Assembly (NCBI GenBank): GCA_011503125.2
Contig: WWBZ02000033.1
Coordinates: 806,001-870,000, forward strand
DNA: 64,000 nt
Direction: 5' to 3'
DNA from: Botryosphaeria dothidea
Taxonomy: Eukaryota > Ascomycota > Dothideomycetes > Botryosphaeriales > Botryosphaeriaceae
Made by a program: the position numbers and the translations under genes. The notes beneath the pieces are model-generated. The model did no database searches, had not been told where the DNA came from, and was given only the letters and a program-made list of their open reading frames with translations. This document shows positions 50,901 to 61,862 of this stretch, piece after piece (position 1 is the first letter of the stretch; each line of letters opens with the position of its first letter).

Positions 50901-53176
50901 CGATTCGTCTTGGCAGTGCCGCCCTGGGGGATCCTGTTAATAGGCAGGATGAGGTTTGGTCTCATGTGAGACGGCATGGTCTCCGCTATTCGCTGTTGCA
51001 AGCTCACGATAAAATCCTTCAGCTTATCGGATGGCGATACCAGGCGTGCGGGCCCAGCATCTGCCCATTCGGGCAAGCAAACGAAAGCAGCGAGCATTTG
51101 CTTCTGGCTCTGCCCGCCAACGATTGCCTTGTCGACCACAACCTGTCCGCCAGGCGGAAGTTGCGCTTTAACCTTGGCTTCAATGTGTCCGCATTCCAGA
51201 CGCACTCCATGGAACTTGACTTGCGTATCACGGCGACCCAGAAATCGTGGCTGGCCATCTGATGTGAACTGAACCAGATCTCCGGTGCGATAGACTTTGG
51301 TGGACCGACCGGGGAACGCAGACCTGAGCCACTCAGGACTATCGATGAAAGCTGCCCTTGTCTTCTCCTCATCACGCAAATAACCGTCCGCAAGGATAGG
51401 GCCTTCGATGATTAACTCGCCGACAGCGCCGATAGGGACAAGGCGGTGGGGATTGTTGCTCTGCGTAACCCAAAGTGCACAGCCAAGTGCCGGGCCAATG
51501 ATGGCGGGATCATCGCCTTCTTTGACTAGCGCGTAGTTCGTCCTGCTGGTGCACTCCGCTGGTCCATAACTGTTTCCAAGGCGAACTCGGCCAGCCCACG
51601 TCTCGACAATCTCTTTGGTCAGCGGCTCTCCGCCGACGGTCAGGACATCCAGGTGGGGAACCTTTTCCGGCTGCAGGAACTGCGTGACAGTTGGAGTGAG
51701 GACAACATGGTTGGCGCGCATCCGATTCATTGCGCCAGCCAGGTCGTTCATCCTTTCGGCGTCTGAGGGAACGCATATGCAGCCACCGAAGGCTAGTGTG
51801 GTGAAGATATCGCTGATGCTGACGTCGAACGTGTACGCGGCGAACTGCATGCACCGCGACTGGGCGTCTAGGACCTCGGTAGGACCATGAGCCAGGGCAT
51901 TGGTGCACCAGGCTTGGTGGCTGCAAACGATGCCCTTTGGCTTACCGGTGCTGCCAGAAGTGAAAATGATGTAGCCGGGATCCTCTGGTCGGACAGCCTC
52001 GTCGCAGTAAGTGGCGTCAGGGAGGCTGTCGATGAGCGCACGTTCAACGACTACATGGTTGATCTGTCTTTCCCTGAATCGGCTGGCGTTCTTGGGGGAG
52101 CACAGTACAAGCTTCGCCTGGCACGATTCGAGGATGTTGGCAGTATCCTCCCACACGTGTCCGGGATCAAGCGGAGCAAAAGCGCCACCGGCTTTGAGCG
52201 TAGCGAGCATGGCGACAATGGTCCAGGAACTTTTCTCGAACATGAAAGGGACAAGTGTGCCGGGCCCTACGCCCTTTGAGGACAAAAGGTTGGCCAGTCT
52301 GCCCGTCATGTTGTCCAAAGTGGCGTAAGTGAAGTCTCCATCAAACGAGCACACTGCGGGTGCGTCGGGGGCCTGCTGAACCTTGCGCGAAAAAAGGTTG
52401 TGCATACATTCAACGACCATTTCGGGCAGATCTTTGTTCCACCTCGACAATTCCTGCATGTCGGATGCGCTGATAGTGTTGAGCTCCTTAATTCTAGTGG
52501 TGGGGCACACATTGCAGAGCTCGAGCACAACAGATTCGAAGGAAGCTAGAATGCGCTCCATTTGCAATTTTTCGACAATGGAAGGGTCAAAAAGGGCTTG
52601 AATATTGGCGCCCTGCCTGGTGAGAGTACACTCCAGATTCATGGCTCGGTCAAGCTCTATCGATATAGACTCCAAGGCGTTCGGGTAGATGATGAGCTGG
52701 TTGTTGAAAGCACACGCGCTCTTTGCATCCGAGCCAAGAGCCGCGATAGCGGAAAGCGAGAATTGCTCGGATGAGATGAGAGGCATCGAGTCATTTTGAA
52801 TGCGGTCCATCAGCGCATGCACGGTCTGCAGTGGATCCAGACGGAACCTCGAAGGTACTGCTGTGCGAGGGGTAGTTTCGGCGTCATTTGCATCATCTGA
52901 AGCAGCGGGAATGGCGATTCCGAAGATGACATCGTCGCAGTCGGTGTAGAAAACGTTGATGAGTGACCATGCCGCCCGTAGAATGGTCGTAGTTGTAAAA
53001 GCGGAAGTGTTGCGACGGGGAAGAGAGATTTTGCGGCGTAAAAGCGCGGCCGATGAAGGACGGTTTGTCGAGCTTCCAATGCTCGGGAAAGAAGAGGCCG
53101 GGGCATCTGTCAGATAGGTGTGCCACGCAGCAAGAGCGTCTTTTTCGAAGGAGATGTGCTGAGCTGTTGCTGCCAT
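38987..53176 (-). CDS. Tetramodular non-ribosomal peptide synthetase with terminal epimerization domain
   Basis: Seven exons (53176-48967, 48914-46354, 46300-44551, 44490-44264, 44214-41452, 41401-41176, 41124-38987) encode 4,624 aa with no stop or frame damage. Order: truncated condensation domain lacking the HHxxxDG half (1-about 215), A1 (core [11 protein letters not shown] near 407), T1 ([11 protein letters not shown] near 820), C (HHAITDG near 1026), A2 ([10 protein letters not shown] near 1473), T2 ([10 protein letters not shown] near 1895), C (HHALYDG near 2114), A3 ([10 protein letters not shown] near 2574), T3 ([10 protein letters not shown] near 3000), C (HHSLYDG near 3200), A4 ([11 protein letters not shown] near 3653), T4 ([10 protein letters not shown] near 4074), E ([10 protein letters not shown] near 4269, [11 protein letters not shown] later). 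By hand alignment to GrsA, residues 235/236/239/278/299/301/322/330/331 read DVSVTGSSR, DVEDVGTIQ, DATLVGAVM and DVLFIGGIA. I cannot assign substrates. No TE, R, CT or methyltransferase domain is seen. The last about 45 residues form a basic tail. Confidence 0.95.
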
Positions 53177-53989
53177 TGTTGTTTCGTCCTGTATTTCAGT
53201 GGGGAGGGATTATTATTGCTAGTATACTGTACCTGGTCGACCAGACTTCCGTTCTTGGTGGAAGTCGCGAAGGCGAAAGGGCAAAAGGGGTATCACAAAA
53301 GTTGGAATGGGAAAGTAGCAAGGACAGAAGATGTCGATGAAGGGGTTTCGCGTGGGTACAGAGGGCTTCGGTGGAGGACGGATGTTGTCGAGACTGGCGT
53401 TCAAGGGGAGTTAAAGGGTTGCACGCATTGAAACAGGCACAAGAGAGCTTGAGGGTGGTAGATCTGAATTGGCGAGAGCTGATCGAGGCTTGGCCGTGCA
53501 TCAGACCATCTAGGATCCGCACGGCTGTGTGCAGATCTCGACTGTGCCATCTTTGGAGCGGCACCAGAGGTGGTGAGGCTCAGCGTTAGTGAGCGGGACG
53601 GACAGTGTAAGAGAAGTGGAGTAAAAGGAAGGAAGCGCCGTGGGCTGCGGGTCCAGCCGAGCCGCCGCAAGGGGCAGGAACAGGCCCCCCACCACGAATT
53701 GCTTACTGTCCGCCCCCACCCCAGTAAACACCCAGCAGCTAATTCTGTTCAGCGCTCAACACCAACACCTCCGACCCATCGTCCGCCTATCTGCTGCGCG
53801 TCATCGGATCCTCATCCAACCGGACACAGCCATGGATCACTCGCTCTGTGTCCGAATTGGGCACACCATGCGCCGATGCCTGGACGATCCTCATCGTTGA
53901 AGAAACCTTTTTCGTGCTGCCTTTCTGCCTGTTCCATGCTTTGCTTGCTCTAGCTCTTTTCCTCCTGCCCTGCTGTTTCATCCGTGGAT
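53177..53989. promoter_or_regulatory. Bidirectional promoter of the NRPS and its transporter
   Basis: These 813 bp separate the NRPS (minus) from the efflux pump (plus). No coding feature is supported. The head-to-head layout suggests joint control. The 150 bp before the transporter start are rich in CT tracts. Confidence 0.55.
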
Positions 53990-56423
53990 ATGCCTGGCGG
54001 TCTTCACATCTCTCCCACTTGGGCTCGTCACAGTCCCGGTGATGGTCCGAGCTTTGCCTCTCCTGTCTCCCCCAACGACCTCAATGCCCTTGTCCGCGAG
54101 AGCAATGTTGCCCTTCAGATGATAGAGGAGATAGGGGACGACCAACCTCAGGCTCGCACCGATGATCACGAGAGCATCATCACCCCTCTTACCCCCGAAG
54201 CCGGCAGCATCCGCATCGAATATCCGCGATCGAACCACTGGTCCTCCTCGACTTATGTCGAGCCGGAAGAACGGCCCCGGAGCGTGAACAGTGATCCTGA
54301 CGAGCTTCACTTTCATACACGTTCCTCTGGGGATTGGATTGCATCGCGAGCCCTGCCGCCTGCCCATCTGCACAACAACCAGAACCTGAAAAGGACCCAA
54401 TCAACTACCTCCCGTCTCTCTCGCTTCTTCTTTGGCTTCAACGACACCGATCCCACCTTGACCCAACTCTCGCTGCCTGCTGAGGGATCTACAGACGAAT
54501 TGCTCCGGGACCAGATCTTGCAGGCCGAACCTGACGGCACGCAGTGGTCGCGGGCAGAAGCAACCAAGGAGAAGCCGAGTTGGGAACCCTCGAAACAGAA
54601 ACGCTTCTCTAGGACGAAATCTGAACGGACCTCCCACCAATCCTCAGGAACCATTACCGAGCCCGCTCCTGCATATCCACGCAGCATTGATGAACTCTAC
54701 CAAAGGATCCAACAGCAGGCAGCCGAAACCCCGCCGCCCTTGGATGTCCCACATCATGACGACTTCGAGGATGAAAGCGCCCATATTGGCGGCTTCAAGC
54801 TGTGCGTGCTGGTCCTGGCGCTTTCTCTTGCTGTCTTTCTGGTCTCAATGGACGTCAACATAATCGCTACGGCTATTCCAGAAATCACCGCAGACTTCAA
54901 CTCGGCGCAAACCGTCGGCTGGTTTGGTTCTGCTTACATGATGACCACCTGCGCCTTCCAGATTCTCTTCGGCCGCTTCTACACTTTCTTCCGCACGAAA
55001 TGGGTTTTCATAGTCGCTATTGGTATTTTCGAAGTGGGATCATTAGTTGCTGCTGTGGCGCCCGATGCTGAAGTCTTCATCGCCGGACGTGCGATCCAGG
55101 GAACTGGCACGTCTGGCATCATCTCGGGTGCTCTCATCATTATATCCCAGGTTGTCCCTCTACGTCAGCGACCCCGACTCGGTGCTATTGTCGGCTCGAT
55201 GGAGGGCATTGCCATGATCACAGCACCCATCCTTGGAGGTTTCTTGACTAGTAACGTCAGCTGGAGATGGTGCTTCTACATCAATCTTCCAATTGGAGGG
55301 TTCGTCATGGCTGTAGTGCTCTTCTATCTGAGAACACCACCGCCACCAATTGAGGCCCATAAGTCTTGGGTAGAAAAACTACGTGAGCTGGATCTTGTTG
55401 GCACGGCCCTGCTGATCCCGGCAATCGTGTGTCTTCTGCTTGCTCTGGAATGGGGAGGTGAGGAACCAACCCCACATCAGAAAATCCATGCCTTTGCTGA
55501 CAGGAACAGGCTCCAAGTACCGCTGGAATGATCTTGGAATCATCCTTCTTTTCATCCTCGCTAGTGTTCTTGTTGCCATGTTCACCTATTTCCAGTGGGT
55601 AAAGCAGGACCTTGGCACCATCCCGCCGCGAATTATCAAGCAGCGCTCGATCCTAGCCGGCGCTTTCTTCTCGCTCTGTACGAGTGCTGCGCTAGTCGTC
55701 ATGACCTACTACGTAAGCTGAATTGGCTCTATCTTGACCCCTAAACACTAACACTCATTCCCAACATAGCTCCCAACCTGGTTCCAAGCCATAAAGAGCG
55801 CTTCGGCCAGCGAATCTGGTATCATGATCCTCCCTCTCCTCCTCGGCGTCATCGTGGCCGTCATCCTCAGCGGTGTCCTCGTCTCCGCCCTAGGCTACTA
55901 TACGCCGTTCATGATCGCCGGCTCGACGCTGATGTCCGTGGGCGCGGGTCTCATGTCCACCTTCACCGTCGGCGCCGGCGCCGCCATTCGCATCATCTTC
56001 CCTGCCATCTTCGGCGCCGGCGTCGGCCTGGGCTTCCAGCAGCCAATGATCGCTGCCCAGACGGTGCTATCGCAGCGCGACATGCCCATCGGCACGGCGA
56101 TCATGGTGTTCTCGCAGTCGCTCGGCGGCTCGATTACGCTGGCGATCGCCCAGGCGGTGTTTAACAATCGATTGGCAGCGAACTTGCGCTCGGAGGGCGT
56201 GAGCGGGGATGTGGCGGATGAGCTGTCGAGCTCTGGGGCTTCGTCGATCTCGTCGCTTGTTGACGGGGAGGATGAGAGTGGCGCTCTGACCGGGTACAAT
56301 GCTGCTATCACGCAGACTTTTTACGTGTCGTTGGTTGCTGCTACGCTGTCGATTGTTGGGGCGCTGGCGATGGAGTGGAGGTCGGTTAAGAAACAAAAGT
56401 CGAGTGGTGGGCGGGAGGCTTAA
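53990..56423 (+). CDS. DHA2-family MFS efflux transporter
   Basis: Three exons (53990-55457, 55504-55712, 55770-56423) encode 776 aa. A hydrophilic N-terminal part of about 260 residues, rich in Ser, Pro and acidic residues, precedes roughly 14 membrane segments. Membrane segments start with KLCVLVLALSLAVFLVSMDV. The drug:proton antiporter signatures are visible: AIPEITADFNS, RAIQGTGTSGIISGALII, then ITAPILGGFLTSNVSWRWCF and YINLPIGGFV. This is the group of toxin pumps such as TOXA of the HC-toxin cluster. Its place beside the NRPS suggests it exports the peptide from the plasma membrane for self-protection. The frame opens six nt earlier at a GTG, and I chose the ATG. The long N-terminus is unusual for the family. 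Confidence 0.93.
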
Positions 56424-56604
56424 TGTTCCAAGTATGCGGTTCTGACTTTTCACGGTATCTGTATGAGTGCATATGGCTGCGTGTTTTCCTTTTTTTTCGG
56501 AGCTTTCTTTCCATGTTTGTTTTTCCAAATACCGGTTTGCATTTGCCAAATGTGTAAATAGGCTGTTCATCTATTGAGTGCTCTCGCTCTCCTTTGGCTA
56601 TCCT
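56424..56604. other. Convergent 3' region, transporter / regulator
   Basis: Only 3' flanks are seen. Confidence 0.4.
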
Positions 56605-59084
56605 TTATATGTGGTGCATGTTCGTTCTATTCAGGAAGCCAAAGCTGCTGTAATCTGGTGGGAGCGAATCAGACTGGAAGATGGGGTCCGTTTCCACGTA
56701 CGAGAAGTTATCAAGATCCCCCATGAAGTCAGCACCAGATAACATTGGATCACTTGCAATTTCGCTGAAGAGTCACTCGTCAAAGCGATCAATGGATGGA
56801 GCTTCCAGGCCTTCCGAAAGGGATGTCGACCATGTAGCTGTCTCGGTTGAGGAATCCGCATCGCTACTCGCCGATCTGTTCCTCAAATCTTGCATTTCCG
56901 CAAGAAGGGCTTCGAAGGCACCATTGGATGGTTGATTGGATGCTTCATCCGTCGTTGAGCCGGACACACCAGTAGAGTCGCTGCGGGACGGTCGATACAG
57001 CTTCTGCAAGCTCTGCCGAAACCTCCGCGCCGGGTTCCAGGACACGGAGAGCTCTTCCAGGACTTTCAAGCCGAGCTCGATGTTTTTGTTATTACTGGCT
57101 TCGACAACGCCGTCCCATTTGTTGTTCCTGGCGTTCAGTAGGGTCAGGACGGCCGAGAGGGTGCAGTGCGTGACGCTTATGGGACTCCGTCGGAAGCTGC
57201 CGAACACCCTTTGATATTTCTGCCCTATGCTGCAGATCTCACTGGCGGATTGGTAGCTTTTGCTGCGGGCACCTTACCATCGTCTTCATCAGCAATACAA
57301 TCTCGCATAATTTGAAGGAAAATAGAACCAGTTCTTTGGACCATAGCGCGGAGACACCTTTACCTTGATCTTGTAGCTTTAGGACTGACTGCTTCATGAG
57401 TAGAATGAAAGCAGTATGGTAAACCATATGAAGAAGGTATACTGCCGGCTCGCTCTGCGGTGTTCCGCCATATTCAAGGCCGAGCTCTTTAGGCAAGTCG
57501 TAGTGCCAACTCTTGAGCTCCAACACTACATTTGACGTAAACGAGGCGTTTTGCTGATACGGAGCAGAGGGTCCGGGATTATATCTGGCAGCCCATTAGC
57601 ACAGTTATCGAACATGCAGTAGCAGAAAGGGGGCTCACAAAGTGCATAGTATCCTTTCCATGATGCGGGACAATCCAATCATAGCCCTTAGTATCTTCCC
57701 AAGTAGATGACGGCGGCTCTCGTAGGGATCAAGGTCATCCGAAGACTCGGACGATGTCTGGACAGCCGGTAAGGCGACGTGGGCTTGACGATCCTACATC
57801 AAGTCAGCCAAGCTCGCGGTACTGCGACCTGCCGGAATGGGGTCGCCTACCAACACAGTGCACACTCGCCCCGTGTACATGGAAGCCAGCTTGTCATCGC
57901 AATAGATCGACCAGTATATCCGTCTTCTCAACTCCGCTTCCTCTGGGATCAGCCGGTCAGCCGAGGTCAAATTGGCAGAATCAAGGTTCAATCCCATGTC
58001 CAACGCAAGTCTGCTTGCCATGCTGGCATATAGCCAGCCAGCCGCATCGGAACCGGCTCCCTGACATCATCAGCATCTCGAATCGCATTCTGCAGACGGG
58101 CACCAATACTCACGCAATTCACATATCCGAGGATGCAGAGAGACTGCAGCGTCGTGATGCTCGGCCACTTCAGATCATAACGCAGCAAAATCTCAGCCTT
58201 CTCCAGAAACAAGCCCCCCGCCGAATGGACATCATCCGGATCCGCTCGCATCTCGGGCCGGGCGCTGAAGCGACTGCCAACCGCCATGATGCAGTTGAGC
58301 AGGAGCGGGCTGAAGTACTTCCCACCGCATGCCCGGCTCTCCCGAAACAGCTTCTCGTCAACCACCTGCAGCCAGGGCTGGTCCCACCGAAAATAGAGAC
58401 CGACCAGCTCCTCCTCCAGCTCCTCAGGCACAAGCCGCTCACTCACAGCCTCCTGGTAGAACCGGCTCGGGCGCAGCGCCGCGCCACCCGCCCCGGCGCC
58501 CCCACCAGCCTCGTCCCCCTCGCGACTCAACTCAAGCCGCCCGCTCGCCAGCCCGAAATACCGCGCCTCGCCACCACGGTCGAAGTTCAGCGCCTCGTCG
58601 CGCGACAGGATGCCCCTCGCCGCGGCCGCGTCGTCGTCGCGCGCCTCGAGCTCCCCGGCATGCGAGGCCGCCGCCGCGCCGAGCAGGCCCGCGGTCGAGC
58701 TGTGCACGTCGATCGCGTGCGCAGCAGCTGCACGTACGACTTGGACGCCGGGCGGCGGCCGTCCTCCTCGGTCGCGTAGGCGCAGTCGAGGGCGCGCTCG
58801 GCGCAGCACGAGCAGCGGGGCGTCTTGCCGTCGCACTGCGCGGGGCGGGTCAGTTGCTATGAAATCGTTTCGTGAAGTTTGTGTGGAATGGGGACGCGGC
58901 TCTCCAAGGCCTTTTTTCTTTTTTTCTAAAAATCAATATCGAGGCTCTGTACCTTTGTGCGTCTTTTTCGGCACGTCTCGCATGCTTTGGATGTGTACTT
59001 TCTGCTCGTCCTGGCGGCGGCATTGGATGCTCGCCGGGCATGGGCCGGCATGCGGTCACCGGAGGAAGCTTCCGAAGCGGGCAT
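56605..59084 (-). pseudogene. Zn2Cys6 transcription factor with frameshift and stop
   Basis: Exons 59084-58953, 58835-58114, 58060-57851, 57793-57639, 57584-57278 and 57219-56605. The zinc cluster spans the first intron: ACETCRKRRTK joins CDGKTPRCSCC and ends ALDCAY, giving C-x2-C-x6-C-x6-C-x2-C-x6-C. A fungal-specific transcription factor domain follows (YFRWDQPWLQVVDEKLF, ITTLQSLCILGYVNC, GWLYASMASRLALDMGLNL). Directly after the zinc cluster, near 58725, the coding frame changes: SYVQLLR ends in one frame and AHAIDVHSS resumes in another. A loss of 3n+1 nt in the linker would explain this, and the exon sum is off by the same amount. A TGA at 56775-56773 then stops the frame before a conserved-looking tail (MLSGADFMGDLDNFSYVETD). 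It is probably the cluster regulator and is damaged. A 38-nt intron could rescue the first lesion but is shorter than any other here. Confidence 0.72.
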
Positions 59085-59437
59085 TGCGTCAGTGCCAGAG
59101 AAGATGGCGGGTCGAAGTTACACAACGGAAATGTGCTGAACCCGTAAGAGTGTTGCGGGGAAGGAATATAATTTCAGTGCAGTGTTGCGCAACGCCAAGG
59201 CGGAATTTATATTCCTCAGACAAGCTACCTATACGCACCCACTATCGCCTAGAGCGGCACTATCGATGGGGCTCTGGTTTACAAATACGTCAGGTCTGCA
59301 ACCACATTTGTAAAAGTGTGTAACTGAAACATCTATCCCACCAGCGCCCAGTCCTCTTCCGATCGACTCGTACCAACCATTCACGCTTCTGATTGGTCAA
59401 TTCTTTCCGTATCCGCTCATCGCTCAACTCCATCAAC

Positions 59438-59925
59438 ATGTCTTCCATGAAACAATACGCCTACCCCGGCTTCGGTGAGGCCAACAGAAAGAGCCACTGG
59501 TACTCCTCCGCCGCCCGCGTCGGCGAGCAAATCCACTGCGCCGGCCAAGGTACCTCTCCCCTCTCACCGCTCCCCTCGAAAACACTCAAAAATTCACAGG
59601 TGGCTTCTACGACGCCGACTTCGACATCTCCCAGCTCGTCTCGGAGCAGATCGACCAGGCCTTCGTCAACATCGACACCGCTCTGAGAGATGGCGGCGGC
59701 AAGGGCTGGCCGCAGGTCTACCGCGTCAACACGTACCACATCCAGCTGGACCAGGACGCCCAGGAAGCCATCGTCCGCAACTTCAAGAAGTGGATGCCCG
59801 ACAACCACCCCGTCTGGACCTGTGTCCAGATTGGATGACTCGGCGAGGACAGGATGAGGGTCGAGATTGAGGTTTCGGCGCTGGATCCTGAGGGTGCGAA
59901 GGAGGCGGGCACTGTCAAGGCGTGA
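59438..59925 (+). pseudogene. RidA/YjgF-family protein with in-frame TGA
   Basis: Exons 59438-59549 and 59600-59925 form 145 codons interrupted by TGA at 59836-59838. The product up to the stop is 116 aa. Family blocks are ARVGEQIHCAGQGGFYDADF, QIDQAFVNIDTALRDGGGKG and VYRVNTYHIQL. After the TGA the frame continues into MRVEIEVSALDPEGAKEAG, the last strand of the RidA fold with its conserved Arg and Glu. RidA proteins hydrolyse reactive enamines and imines from amino-acid enzymes, and the trimer active site needs that last strand. CGA (Arg) to TGA would explain the stop, and TGA followed by CTC is also a possible leaky context. It lies next to the NRPS regulator, facing away from it. Confidence 0.72.
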
Positions 59926-60277
59926 GGGGTGGTGTAATGTAAAAAGAAAACCGTATTAGCGGTGCAAGCCAAAACCAAACTTGGGAATTAGACTTTAATT
60001 TCTAGTATCAAAGTTCTGCTAGGGTGTGACCGGGACAGCTTGTCGAATATATCTTGCCGTGGTGTCGAAAGGACGTTTCAGGGCGTCTTCCACACCCATT
60101 GCACTAATCTATTTTCGGCATCTTGGTATTGCAATAATGTTCAGGAACGCGTGGAGGATCAGAGAATTCATAGGCATGTAAGTGATGACCGGCTGCACTT
60201 TCGCCCGGGTGACTGCTTCAGCCCTCCACAGTAAGAGCATCACATAACAATCTCAAAATTGACCTCTTTATTAAGGC
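59926..60277. other. Intergenic region, no gene seen
   Basis: No supported feature lies between the RidA gene and the next minus-strand frame. Confidence 0.45.
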
Positions 60278-60679
60278 TTACTGATAGCCATCTAAACACC
60301 ACAGGAAAGCCTCTTTAAAACCGCCATGAAACAGCCAGACCACGGATATCCCCAATGAAAAGCGCGTGTAACGGCCGGATAAATATCCAACCTCCTCCAC
60401 GCCCTCATCCTCAAGTACCCTCTTATAAACCAACTCATCATGCCTCAGCGGACCAAGCCATAAACGCATACTCCTCTTACTCCCCTCACCACTTATCACG
60501 CAAAACAACGGCGACCCCGAATCCACCGCATACATCCTCATAAACGCCCGTAGCCCCTCCCCATCCAAATTTTGGGCGCGGGGGGATGTTGATGGTGTGC
60601 TTCTCGACGTCTGGTGTGCTAGTTGGGGTGTAGATCTGCGCTTTGAAGGCTGTGATGGAGGCACGTGGGGCGCCGACAT
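60278..60679 (-). CDS. Hypothetical protein, doubtful
   Basis: An ATG-initiated frame of 133 aa. The first 40 residues are Ser/Pro/Arg-rich and look non-coding. From about residue 44 the sequence (FMRMYAVDSGSPLFCVISGE, then LRHDELVYKRVLEDEGVEEV) looks like ordinary protein. I recognise no family. The real gene may have a different first exon, or this may be a chance frame. Confidence 0.3.
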   Translation of the reverse strand: MSAPHVPPSQPSKRRSTPQLAHQTSRSTPSTSPRAQNLDGEGLRAFMRMYAVDSGSPLFCVISGEGSKRSMRLWLGPLRHDELVYKRVLEDEGVEEVGYLSGRYTRFSLGISVVWLFHGGFKEAFLWCLDGYQ

Positions 60680-61416
60680 TGTGCAGTCGTTTGCCGGACG
60701 TGGGTTGGCGGCGGTGTGCTTATTTCCTCATTCGCTCGTTGGATCGGCGCTCTGCGACAGTCCAGGAGCTTGGCAGTACTGCGGCGCACTCTAGGTCAGG
60801 ATCTCCGAGTTTGAGAACGGAGTCTATATCGCATGATATCCTTGATGACCGTAGTAGTAACGGTAAGAGCAACTAAGCTATACATATAGTAGGGTAGGGT
60901 AGAGTAGAGAGTAGAAGCGGTATGATCTAGTAAGGCTGTGGAGCGGGCGGTCCAAGCGGGAGAGCTAGGACGGTTGAGGTAAAACCCCCTTGTTAAATGG
61001 ATCTCAGGGTTGGCTAGACTCGCGCATATATCTCAAGAACAAATTCAAATAGTTAAAAGTTAATATAGATAGATAAATTCAATTTTAAGCTGATTTAGCT
61101 CCCCGAAGGGTCCATGCAGCTGTGGCTATCTGTAAGGGTATATGGAAGGGGAAACCGTGGCTACTTTCTTGGGATAGCCCGGGTAAAAACCTTCCCTATC
61201 TACAATGGTAGTATCCGCAGATACTCTATTTAGTATGGTTTTTTCTATATACCGGTAGCGGTGTCTAAAGTAGGAAGAGTAGCTAAGAGGGAGGAACTGT
61301 AGAGAGAGGTGACTGTAAATCTTAAGACTAAGCCGTAAGAAGTCCCGGCTTACCTATTTATAAGCGCTGGTAAAGCGCTCTTAAAATTTATTTTTAGAAG
61401 CGCCTAGCTGGCCCTT

Positions 61417-61577
61417 CTCCCCCTTGTTACCGCCAGAGAGAACGCGGGTACGTATGCTTTTATAGTGGGACGTACATGCCACTTGTGGCCCACCCTAACC
61501 ACCTGTGGATTTTCCCCCTTATCACCGCTAGGGAGAACGCGGGTACGTGTGCTTTTAACGTGGGACGCACATGCCAC
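61417..61577. repeat. Two 66-bp direct repeats, 95 bp apart
   Basis: Positions 61417-61482 and 61512-61577 share most bases, including the exact core GAGAACGCGGGTACGT and, further on, GTGGGACG-CACATGCCAC with single changes. They sit next to the tRNA-like sequence and may be part of the same retroelement. Confidence 0.6.
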
Positions 61578-61583
61578 GAGTAG

Positions 61584-61675
61584 GTAAGCGGTCTAAGATT
61601 CGAACTTAGAACCTGTGCCACCCCAGAAAGGCCAGGTTACCGTGGAAGTGTACCCTACCAGTACACCACCCCGCC
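61584..61675 (-). ncRNA. tRNA-like sequence, possible SINE head
   Basis: On the minus strand there is an A-box-like TGGTGTACTGGT followed by a B-box-like AGTTCGAATCT. The T arm is perfect (CTAAG-TTCGAAT-CTTAG). A D-arm-like hairpin (GTGTAC with GTACAC) and a mostly paired end stem (AGGCGGG with ACCGCTT) are present. The central part is too long and has no clean anticodon arm, so I do not call a functional tRNA. A tRNA-derived SINE or a decayed tRNA fits better. Confidence 0.4.
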
Positions 61676-61862
61676 TAAAAGTTAATATAGTTTGGATAAA
61701 TTTAGATAGTTGAAAGATAAATATAGTTTTAGGCCTAGAAGAAGAGGAAGATACAAATCGTTTTATCGGTTGAAGAGATTACATTAGTCGTACAAATTAC
61801 TTGAATCACCATGGCTTCTTGTTGATATGTTGATGAACAACGATGATTCATTGATGATTGGC

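Larger units (their letters stand above)
60680..61862. repeat. AT-rich repeat island
   Basis: The base composition drops sharply. It holds TA-rich tracts, a short GTAGG/GTAGA run near 60888-60915, and repeated words such as AAAAGTTAATATAG (near 61046 and 61678). The direct repeats and the tRNA-like segment listed separately also lie here. No gene is visible. The look is that of degenerate transposon DNA. Confidence 0.55.

Noticed and set aside
60888..60915. GTAGGGTAGGG run as an interstitial telomere
   Set aside because: There are only about two imperfect units and the sequence is not TTAGGG.
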